From assembly GCA_037179515.1 (NCBI GenBank), contig JAXCGZ010021131.1:1-64000 (forward strand): 64,000 nucleotides of DNA, read 5' to 3'. Position numbers and translations under genes: made by a program. Below, in pieces: positions 41,597 through 52,236 of this stretch. Origin of the DNA: Halocaridina rubra (Eukaryota > Arthropoda > Malacostraca > Decapoda > Atyidae). A model generated the notes under the pieces. It did no database searches, was not told the DNA's origin, and saw only the letters and a list, made by a program, of their open reading frames with translations. The first letter of the stretch is position 1. Each line of letters starts with the position of its first letter.

Positions 41597-42158
41597 AAGG
41601 GTAGCCTTCAGGCACATGGACAAGGAAATGTTCAGAAATATTTATGTAACCTATGTGAGGCCAAAACTCGAATATGCAGCCCCCTTTTGGAATCCGCACT
41701 TGAAAAAGCACATAGCTAAGCTTGAAAAAGTTCAAAGACATGCCACGAAACTGGTGCCAGAAATACGTAATCTCAGTTATGATGAGAGGCTGAGGGAATT
41801 AGACTTACCATCACTCGAAGCTAGAAGAGTGAGGAGGGATATGGTGACAGTCTTTAATTCCTTCATGGTTATGATAGAGTGGATAGGGATCGATATTTTG
41901 ATATGGCTGGCTCTAGAACTAGAGGTCATAGTTTGAAGCTTGGTAAGAAAACTTCTTTGCAGGATGTAAGAAAATACTTTTTCAGTGTAAGAGTAGTTGA
42001 TAATTGGAACTGGCTAAGCGAGGAGGTAGTTAATGCTATTTCAATCCATAGTTTTAAGGATAGGTATGATAAGTATCACTAAGTCTAAAATGGAACCGAT
42101 CAGGAGACGGGAAGATACGAGCTTTGGGCTCTTTCCCGTAAACACAATTAGGTAATCA
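41597..42158 (+). pseudogene. LINE-A 3' copy inserted in (ACAT)n
   Basis: It encodes the C-terminal part of ORF2 from VRVAFRHMDKEMFRNIYVTY through SLEARRVRRDMVTVF. A missing base near 41852 shifts the frame, which resumes as [14 protein letters not shown] to KDRYDKYH. It ends with one terminal unit. (ACAT)n lies on both sides (41530-41596 and 42159-42205), a direct view of the target. Confidence 0.92.
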
Positions 42159-42205
42159 CATACATACATACATACATACATACATACATACATACATACA
42201 TACAT
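42159..42205. repeat. (ACAT)n at the 3' end of a LINE-A copy
   Basis: About 11 ACAT units following the terminal CACAATTAGGTAATC. Confidence 0.95.
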
Positions 42206-42370
42206 GATTATATTGATCTAGAAGGAATCTGAAACGTTTGATTTGGCGAGTACTGTCAATTTAAAAGAAAAAAAAATTTCTATATCATTCGAGGTCAATA
42301 TAAACATTTTTATTTCTGCCAATTGTTTCTGTTGGCATAAGTAATAATAGACACACACACACACACACAC

Positions 42371-42577
42371 GTGTAAGGAAATACTTTTTCAGTGTAAGAG
42401 TAGTCGATAATTGGAATTCGCTAAGCGAGGAGGTAGTTAATGCTATCTCAATCCATAGTTTTAAGGACAGGTATGATAAGTATCACTAAGTCTAAAAATG
42501 GAACCGATCAGGAGACGGGAAGATACGAGCTTTGGGCTCTTTCCCGTAAACACAATTAGGTAATCACAATTAGGTAA

Positions 42578-42578
<1 letters not shown>
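42371..42578 (+). mobile_element. LINE-A 3' fragment inside (CA)n
   Basis: It starts at GTGTAAGGAAATAC and ends with two terminal units. The CA tract at 42349-42370 is on the 5' side and CA26 at 42579-42631 on the 3' side. Confidence 0.92.
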
Positions 42579-42632
<54 letters not shown>

Positions 42633-42635
<3 letters not shown>

Positions 42636-42722
42636 CAAAATAGAACAGACCGGAAGACGGGAAGTTACGAGTTTTGGGCTCTTTCCCGTCAGCACAACTA
42701 GGTAATTACAATTAGATAATAA
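42633..42722 (+). mobile_element. LINE-A-like 3' fragment, diverged
   Basis: TACAAAATAGAACAGACCGG aligns with the LINE-A 3' UTR, and the stem ACGGGAA/TTTCCCGT is kept. The terminal unit reads ACAACTAGGTAAT. It represents an older insertion or a sister family, again next to CA repeats. Confidence 0.8.
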
Positions 42723-42731
42723 CACACACAA

Positions 42732-42954
42732 GTACAAAACCACTTTCTCAGCATTACGTTGCGGACAGACTAGATTGAGGATCAGATATTATATGAATTA
42801 AGAAGAACGGCGAAAATAATATGAGTAAAACTAGAGATGTAATAGAAGTCACTGGTCGATAAACACGCAGTAACGGAGCGAGTGTTGTTTACCTGTCTCT
42901 GTTATACGTCACATTCTCAAATTACTGTGCTACGCTTTCCTTTAACGTTGAGCT
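42732..42954. other. Unassigned DNA
   Basis: No gene recognised. Confidence 0.4.
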
Positions 42955-43105
42955 GAATTTTTATCATGAGTAAAACATCGGCACTGGAAAAGAAAATTGG
43001 CCCTCATCGGGCCCGGACACCTAGATAACGAGAAAGTAAAGAGAAACAGAGATGAGGAGCGTTGTGACTTGTCGGACGTAAAGAGGTAGTAAGAGATGAG
43101 TAATA
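42955..43105 (-). mobile_element. SINE-B fragment
   Basis: Minus-strand blocks CTCATCTCTGTTTCTCTTTA and TCCGGGCCCGATGAGGGCCA are recognisable. The final tail is degraded. Confidence 0.65.
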
Positions 43106-43115
43106 AATACCCCCA

Positions 43116-43287
<172 letters not shown>

Positions 43288-43537
43288 TGAAAAGGACTCT
43301 TATTATTAATTAATCTGCCATTATATTCATAATTTTTTTAAGTGCTTTCCAGCTATTTTCAGACTCTTTTGCCGTTGCCTTTATTTTCTTTTAGTCACCA
43401 TAATTTCGTGTCCTTTTATATACTAACTTACTTTAATAAGTGGCACTCACTAACTTAGTTTTATATGTGGCACTCTAACTTACTTTTATATATGGCCCTC
43501 CTGTTATGGATTTTCTAACATTTTCCTTTTAGATGAG

Positions 43538-43698
43538 GTCGATGGTTCGCGCCCCTTCACGGACTGAGGTTAGTAAGGGCATACACTCAGGGTAACGATT
43601 ACATCTGCCAAAACAAGTCCTTCGTAAGAAGGCAACCGTCCTAGCCCTTAGTAGAAAAGGGAGTTCGTGACGTAAAACCGAATCCAATCCAATCCAAT
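43538..43698 (+). mobile_element. SINE-A, 5'-truncated, at the lectin first coding exon
   Basis: It starts at the B box region (GTCGATGGTTCGCGCCCC) and ends GTAAAACCG plus an AATCC-repeat tail. The target duplication attttccttttagatgag is at 43520-43537 and 43699-43716. It includes a splice-acceptor-like tract and the ATG of the lectin gene. Confidence 0.93.
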
Positions 43699-43711
43699 AT
43701 TTTCCTTTTAG

Positions 43712-44422
43712 ATGAGAGGTGGTTGTGTCTCGTGGTGGCAGAGAGCATTTTGGCCCGTCATGACTTTAAAGGTACTCATGGTCATATTGGCGCTGATGCT
43801 GGACGGTGCCAAAGCTGTTCCTGGACGTTTCTTCACTTCGCCAACCCTTATCAACAAATGGCTGCCCAATGCTTTCAATCAAATCTCCGTTATCACCCAA
43901 CAAGACTGCGAAAAATTTTGCCTGAAGGTATGTAAGAGAAAACTTGCATTTTTTTTTCTTTTTACATTTTCTGTGTCACAGTTAGGTCCCCTTTGGAGAT
44001 GGACAGAGGCGGATTGTAGCCAGGGAACTAAGTTTGGATGCTCTTCGTAACGCCCCACAGCGGGGTTGAGCATGGCTCCAACACTTCCCGAATCGAGCAC
44101 TCTACCTCTGTGTAGGTTCCCTTATATACCAACAGCATCTAGCGTTCCCCGATGGACACCCTTCCAAGTACTGACCAGATCCAAAGGGGTTGAACCTCGT
44201 TGATCGAACGAAAAGTGGCATACCCACCATGGTATGGCCGTTGGCTAAGAGAAAACTTGCAGTAGAGTACATGAATCATGTCCCCATTGCCCTGTCTAAA
44301 ATTCATTGGAGAAAATTAATCGTTTTTTCTTCTAATATTCATCGGTATACTGTTTGATACTGAAGCTGAAAGCGAGAAAATACCTTCTCGTTTAAAGAGT
44401 AAAGATATGGGCTACACATAAG

Positions 44423-44453
<31 letters not shown>

Positions 44454-47229
44454 AAGTCTATTGTAAATACTTTCAGGATACTACTCTAAATCTCATGACT
44501 TTTTCCAAATTAATTCGTCCTATTTTTTTTTTTATAAAAACAGTCGAGCAGTACTAGCAGTTTAAACTTCAACCATTCATTTTCTTAAAGTTAAGTAGTC
44601 TCTTTCTTAGACGAGAACTGCAGATCAGACATGCTTGCCTTATCCAATACGAGGTTTGTGGCAATACTTCTAATATTAAACTACTGGTAAAGTCTTTAAT
44701 CTTGCTGAGTTGGCAGGAGCTACCCTGTATAATCTCACTTTATGGAATTGAACCCTGGACCTCCTGGGTGAAAAATTAACTCTGTGTCCACTGATCTATA
44801 ATAGTGCCAGCACACACATATGAATAACTCAACTTCGTAACATGACTCTTTCACAAAGTAATCCAAACTGGCAGTCCTGAAATGGACACTCCCTGGAACA
44901 TAAAAAACTGATTACCCCATCCCCCTTAGTACTTGCATTTGCCCTTGTATAAGTTTGTTTTCTCACAACTGCAGAGTTATTACTTTAAGTTATATATTGT
45001 GCTCATTTCATTATAAAGATGGTAATGTACTGTTACATTGCTTTCACGTTTGATTAAATTATAATTGGATTATATTTGTGGATTTCACTTGTACTCTTGG
45101 CTTTGCGTTCATATCCACCATTTAGAAATACTTAAAATTTAACTCCTTCCTAAAGATGTGTGATTACTTAGTGTCACTGTTTCAATATCAACATTCTTTT
45201 AAAAATTCTTCATCATATTTTCTTTCAGACCAGTCAGTGTAATGCCTATGCCGTGTCTCTTTTCGAGAGAAAATGCCGAATCTCCAACACGAAAGATGCA
45301 GGTTCACCTGTCCAAAACAACGGTTACTCAGTGTTCGTCAAAATGAAGAGTAAGACTTTACAGCATGTTATGCGCTGCTTATATATAAAACCCAGCCACT
45401 GCGATAGGAAGAGCATTCAACCCTAATTCCCCAACCTCAGACCGTCTGTGTCCACCCCAAAATGGGGACTAATAATGGCACATAAAAAATATCTGGTATT
45501 TTATAACTTATTGAATACTGTAATTCCAATTTTGGGATTCTGTAAGTATTACCTGTATCTTGTTTCTAAGGTTCTTTTAGAATCAGTTATTTTTTATGAA
45601 TTTATAATTCTGTTTTAACCTACAGCCGAGGATGAAGGGTACTACATCTATGAAACAATGTACATCAAACTAGGCTTGACACGAATGAATGCTTATGATG
45701 CAGCCAAAAGCTGTGCTGAGGAGAAAGGATTGCTGGTGGCCGTGAGAGTAAGCATAAAAATCTAATTCTCTTAACCAGCGTTCTGGTAAATACTACAACA
45801 TTTTGTGCTAGTTATTGAAAGTCAGTGTCTTACTGGTGTGTATATAGACACCCTCATGGTTCCAGTATCCATTTTTGCCATAGACTTTTATGTAGTTAAT
45901 GCCATAATATGATATTGGGAAATGTGTCCTCAGGCATTCCCTAAAATACAATAACTGTTTACAGTAAAATGTAAATTTTACAGAGAATGAAAGTAATGAG
46001 TATTTTCAAGTGATAAACAACTTTGCATCTGTGAATAGGAAAAAAATAACTGAGAATATATAATAAATCTAAAAATCTCCTAAGTATTTTCACATATAGT
46101 TGTGTTACCATATCTTATAGGACCTATGATATAGGTTGTATGAATTTTTCAGTCAAATTCCAGGACTGTATATGAATGTCATTTGCTTAATGGGTTTCTT
46201 TTCAAGTGCTTGACAGAAAGGTTTTACATCAGTCTAAGTCATAGATATTTAATGTCTTAGTTAGTATTACTGGTTAAAATACGACCCTAATCATCTTAAT
46301 CATGTAGTCCTTATAAGAAGAAAGAGGAAAACCATTAAAACAAAAAACACTACAGCTCTTATAGCTGATCGTGATATGATTTTGTAGCCATTTTTTATTT
46401 TACCTTGTCTGATTTGTTTGTTTTCAACAGAATGAGGAAATTGAGGAGATTCTATATAAAATCATGATCGATCACAAAGTGTGGTATGCCCTCATTGGTG
46501 TCACAGATGAAGGGGATGAAGGAAATTGGAAATATTCAGATGGTAAGTATCCCAAGATTGTCTCAGAGAATTTGGTCTGAATTTTGGTATGAGCCTCAAT
46601 TTCCTTAGGAGTAGGACCTGATAATGAATCTGAAATTGATGGAAGAGTCATATTTTACCTCTCCTCCAAGTTTTTTCCTCTACATTCTCATATATCAATA
46701 GAGTCGAAGAAGTTCTTTATTGTTTCCTTTCTTTTCCCACTAAGCACATAAAGAAAATAAAAACACTTTTCAGTTGCCTTCTTGCTGGCCGGATTTGGCC
46801 CACGGGCTGCCTATTGAATTGCGCTGCTGTATGCACGCATCTAGAAGAATTGAAACTTGAAGATGTAAAATATTTCATGTGTATCATACCTAACAATACA
46901 TTGTAGAGAGTCTCAGTTTATATAAACACTTCTTTGCTTGAATTTTTTTTACCAGAAAGAGAAATTAAAGACAATTCTTCAGCTTACCAATTTGTTAGTC
47001 AAAGTTCCTTGACTTTAACTACTTACACTGTTCATATTTTAATACCGTGTGTACTGTTATTTAATTCAAAGGTGGTCCTGTCTCATACGACAACTGGGAC
47101 TGGAATGGCATGTGGCCTCGACCTGACCTCAACTGTGCAATTGTGATCAACACTCATGAAGGTGTGGTGTGGAAGCATCTCAGCTGCTATGAGAAAAATT
47201 ATTTCTTCTGTCAGATTCCCATGTTCTAG
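43712..47229 (+). CDS. Secreted PAN/apple plus C-type lectin-like protein, five exons
   Basis: Coding exons are 43712-43927, 45229-45349, 45626-45747, 46431-46542 and 47072-47229. All internal borders are GT/AG, and the phases (0, 1, 0, 1) join to 729 nt and a 242-residue product. Residues 17-35 (MTLKVLMVILALMLDGAKA) form a signal peptide, so translation may start at Met17 rather than Met1. Residues about 55-112 resemble a PAN/apple domain, with Cys66, Cys70, Cys76 and Cys88 in a DCEKFCLKTSQCNAYAVS context. Residues 115-240 form a C-type lectin-like fold: AYDAAKSCAEEKG, WYALIGVTD, WDWNG, and Cys pairs 142/237 and 212/229. Where sugar-binding lectins have EPN or QPD it has RPD (207-209). The WND motif is replaced by WKH (224-226), so normal calcium-dependent sugar binding is doubtful. 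In decapods such proteins usually act in recognition or immunity; that role is inferred. A 5' UTR exon is likely but was not located. Confidence 0.88.
43949..44245 (-). mobile_element. 5S rRNA-derived SINE in lectin intron 1
   Basis: The minus strand from 44245 to about 44129 aligns along its length with arthropod 5S rRNA. It starts GCCAACGGCCATACCATGG, carries the internal promoter C-box region GTCAGTACTTGGAAGGGTGT and closes with the complementary CTGTTGG. A tail of about 140 bp and an A-rich end (AAAAAGAAAAAAAAA) follow. The duplication taagagaaaacttgca flanks the whole element at 43933-43948 and 44246-44261. This is the structure of a 5S-headed (SINE3-type) retroposon, not a 5S gene. It is antisense to the host gene. 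Confidence 0.88.
44262..44689. other. Lectin intron 1, no further feature
   Basis: Poly-T runs near 44421 and 44524, otherwise unassigned. Confidence 0.5.
44690..44815 (-). mobile_element. SINE-E candidate in lectin intron 1
   Basis: The minus strand has a strong B box (GGGTTCAATTCC) preceded by AGATCAGTGGACACAGAGTT, a weak A box. The pattern of tRNA-like head and body is shared with 21345-21485. Confidence 0.5.
44816..45228. other. Lectin intron 1, 3' part
   Basis: AT-rich, ending in a TTTTCTTTCAG acceptor at 45228. Confidence 0.6.
45390..45490 (+). mobile_element. SINE-C 3' part in lectin intron 2
   Basis: Contains AGGAAGAGCATTCAACCC, TAATTCCCCAACC and CTGTGTCCACCCCAAAATGG, matching 16961-17105. 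Confidence 0.65.
45748..46430. other. Lectin intron 3
   Basis: AT-rich with GTAAGC donor and TTTTCAACAG acceptor. No insertion recognised. Confidence 0.6.
46543..47071. other. Lectin intron 4
   Basis: GTAAGT donor and TTTAATTCAAAG acceptor. A GGCCGGATTTGGCCCACGGG stretch near 46788 looks like a hAT-type terminus, but the rest of such an element is absent. Confidence 0.55.
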
Positions 47230-47254
47230 GAACCTCTCACCTTCAAAAATTTTC

Positions 47255-47391
47255 TTCTATTGTTTATCATGCTCTTATTTCTGCCTTTTCCTTAAGCTGT
47301 TACTTTTTCTTCATCTAAAGGTTTGCTTTGTACCCGGGTCCAATGAAGCCAATTTTCTTGCCTGTCCCGGTGTCACTAAAAAAAAAAAAAG
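47255..47391 (+). mobile_element. SINE-B tail in the lectin 3' UTR
   Basis: ACCCGGGTCCAATGAAGCCA, GCCTGTCCCGGTGTCACT and A13 begin about 100 bp after the stop codon. The upstream body is decayed. Confidence 0.7.
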
Positions 47392-49292
47392 GCCTCTACT
47401 TTCTATAATGTCTTATCAGACTTTGTTGTTTATATTTGCCCATAGCTACAGTAAGTAAGAATAAGCAATTGTGTAAATACCATCCTGACATATTGCATCA
47501 GATATATAGCAGTTACTATACAGTAAGTGTGATCATCACTGTAGGACTTGTTGTATGTAATTGTCTCTGATCTTTCATTGACATGTAAGTATAAAAAATC
47601 AAAGCTTGAGGTCATTCACAAGCATTAACTTACCCATTTGTACTAATCATCATTTCCAAGTGAGCTAATATTTAATCAAACTCATGTACTGTTTTAGAAT
47701 CATACACATATTATTAATACTTTTCAGGTTTTTAAATCATTTAACACTGTATTTCAGTGTATAACTTGTATTGCTTTCTTAGCAAGAATATGAGTACATA
47801 ACCCTTTGTAGTATTAAAAAAAAAAAAATTTAGTTATACTAAAGACATTACTCTATATCTTATTATCTAGATAGCACGCACACTATAACACCATGATCCC
47901 TCAATCCTAAGCTGATAAATCTCACTACCTAAATGGGAAATACAGTTGATAAAGTTGGGGGTCATTACTTCAAAATTTAGCTGATGTATATTTTGATATT
48001 TTACATTTCCATGAACTATATTCTTTAGAAAAATTTGGCTTTACTTATGACAAGCTTTAACTGATTGTGAATTTACTAAAATAAGACAGAAATAAGTTCA
48101 TGTTTGAACATATGATATACTGTACTGTATATAATAAGTTTTTATTTTGTTCATGCCATTTACAATAGGACATTTTTTTAGATAAATATACTGTACTTCT
48201 ATTATAATGTGAATAATACACCGTAAATTCCCTCTTGGAAGTGGCCATTTCAACTTATGCACTGTAGTGAGAAGTTAATAAATAAATATGGAAATATATA
48301 ACTTTATGAGCTAAATATTTGATATCAGAATCTACACAGAAAAATTACTACTGTACATGATATGTGAATTCATTATTAATGCAATAGCAAGCTAATACTG
48401 TATTACTGAGCAGTATATTAACTGCATTTTTTTCTCATTTTCATTCTGTTATAATTAATGGTTATATTTTTTCCTTAACTAAAGATCTTTAGTCCTGACA
48501 CAGCAAAATATAATGCTAATAGTATTTCTGTATTAGGTTTATATGCCTGTATGCTCTTATATATAGTAAATATCAAAATGCAAATCAGAATATTTAATAA
48601 AATGTGGAAACGATTTTCCCATCTGATCCCTTGTTAAAATGTATTCTAGTTAAAAATCTTGGTGATAATTTGGCATAATGCATCGCTATCTTGGCCGAGT
48701 CAGATATTGCTGCATCAACTGAAAGACTCCTGAAGCTACAAGACAAGTTTAGGTTATTAGCCACAAGGCACAAAGTTCGAGTTCATTTATTAATGAGTAA
48801 TTTATGTGCAAATGTATTTTAGTTCAGGTCCTCATTACATGGTAAGCTATTTCAGTTTCCATTACCCGAATCACTGCCATCAGACGATAGCAGTGAATCT
48901 GAGTTTCATATGCTTTAGATTTTTTTTAATTAATTAATCTATTTATTTATTCTTTTATTGGCATTTTTATTTATTTTTGAGATGTAAGCATCCTTAACTA
49001 TATTGTTTTGGTAATATACAAATAGACTGTTCAAAGACTACCTTACAGATTTTATTTTATTTGGAATTTTTTTATATACAGTATATATATATTATCAAGT
49101 ACAGTATTAGAATAATATTGAAATGTTAAATTGGGACAGGTATTCTTTGAATTTGAAAATTTATGTCTTTGAAGGGAATCACACGACTGTTAATTAGCAG
49201 TTCTGAAGTTTTTAATAAAATAAACCTGAGAGAAAAGGAATCAACAATAATGCACTGTAGTTTGCTAATGAAACTTGTCCTTAACTACAAGC
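47392..49292. other. Low-repeat AT-rich DNA downstream of the lectin gene
   Basis: AATAAA motifs at about 48279 and 48596 are possible polyadenylation signals for the lectin transcript. No further exons, RNA genes or shared repeats were found in this 1.9 kb. Confidence 0.5.
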
Positions 49293-49513
49293 TCTTAAAC
49301 AGTGTAAAGCTAGGATACCATATTGTTAGTTAGCTAGACACACACAAATGGATTTCATAAACGCATCTGACGCGGTTCTGTGTATGGCTAGGATCCCACA
49401 TGGGATCCTAGCCATATGCAGAACCACGTCAGATGCGTTTATGAAATCCATTTATGTGTCTAGCTAACTAACAATATGGTATCCTAGGTTTACACAGTTT
49501 AAGAAATAGGGCC
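49293..49513. mobile_element. Foldback MITE (family P), longest member
   Basis: An almost perfect 220 bp palindrome centred near 49400 (GGATCCCACATGGGATCC). The arms contain ACGCATCTGACGCGGTTCTG, GGATTTCATAAACGC, TTGTTAGTTAGCTAG and the terminal CTTAAACAGTGT. The outermost GGCCCGAT is kept only on the right (as a variant). Confidence 0.88.
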
Positions 49514-49724
49514 TTTATTTATACTGATATAATCAAGTCAAGACTGAAGTGGCTATTTCACAAAGAATAATGTAAAAAATATAAAATAAAACATTGCTTG
49601 GGTTTATACAATTCATGTGAAAAAAGCAAGTGTTTGAATTTTTTTTATACACTTTACATGTGAATACAGACATGTGTGTTGAAGAACTTGTAATCACATC
49701 CTAGTAATTATTATTATTATTATT
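49514..49724. other. Unassigned AT-rich DNA
   Basis: No gene recognised. Confidence 0.4.
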
Positions 49725-49797
49725 AGTAGTAGTAGCAGTAGTAGTAGTAAGAGTAGTAGTAGTTGTATTATAGTAGTAGTAGTAGTAGTAGTAGTAC
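49725..49797. repeat. (TAG)n microsatellite
   Basis: TAG/AGT triplets with interruptions, flanking a CAGACACTCCCCAACTTACG stretch that resembles a pogo-type terminus. Confidence 0.9.
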
Positions 49798-50100
49798 AGA
49801 CACTCCCCAACTTACGAACTAGCTAGCTTCCAGATATCCGTTCATAAGTAGAATTGTTCATAAGTTGTGATTAGATAAAACAAAGTACTGTATAGTATAT
49901 ATATATATGCAACACTGTATAGTACTTATGCTAAAGGCACTTAACTACTACATAAAACATAAAGTACTGTATGCAGTATTATTGAAATTTAGTACAGTAA
50001 TAATAATGTAATATTGCAGTACACTACAGTAATATATACATTAATCACATGAGTAGATAATGGGTAGGTTTGTCTGTATCTGTAAATGTTTATAACTCTG
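49798..50100. other. Possible terminus of a pogo-type MITE, otherwise unassigned
   Basis: TA followed by CAGACACTCCCCAACTTACG (49797 on) and a TCATAAGT/ACTTATGA motif suggest one end of a Tc1/pogo-like MITE. The opposite end was not found. Confidence 0.3.
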
Positions 50101-52157
<2,057 letters not shown>

Positions 52158-52236
52158 TGTGATTACCTAATTGTGTTTACGGGAAAGAGCCCAAAGCTCG
52201 TATCTTCCCGTCTCCTGATCGGTTCCATTTTTAGAC
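52158..52236 (-). other. LINE-A 3' UTR and terminus
   Basis: After the ORF2 stop come about 80 bp ending in one CACAATTAGGTAATCAC unit. The segment 52179-52211 folds as a stem-loop (see the stem-loop entry). It meets the next LINE-A copy with no intervening bases. Confidence 0.85.
52179..52211 (-). promoter_or_regulatory. Conserved 3' stem-loop of LINE-A
   Basis: ACGGGAA pairs with TTCCCGT, with an inner GAGC/GCTC stem around a short loop. The same hairpin is present in every LINE-A 3' end in the window, including the diverged one at 42633-42722. It is likely the template-recognition structure for the element's reverse transcriptase; that role is inferred. Confidence 0.65.

Noticed and set aside
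44129..44245. Functional 5S rRNA gene
   Set aside because: Many substitutions, a non-5S tail, an A-rich end and flanking target duplication show it is retroposed.
46780..46840. hAT transposon terminus in lectin intron 4
   Set aside because: Only one GGCCGGATTTGGCCCACGGG-like stretch is visible, with no partner end or target duplication.
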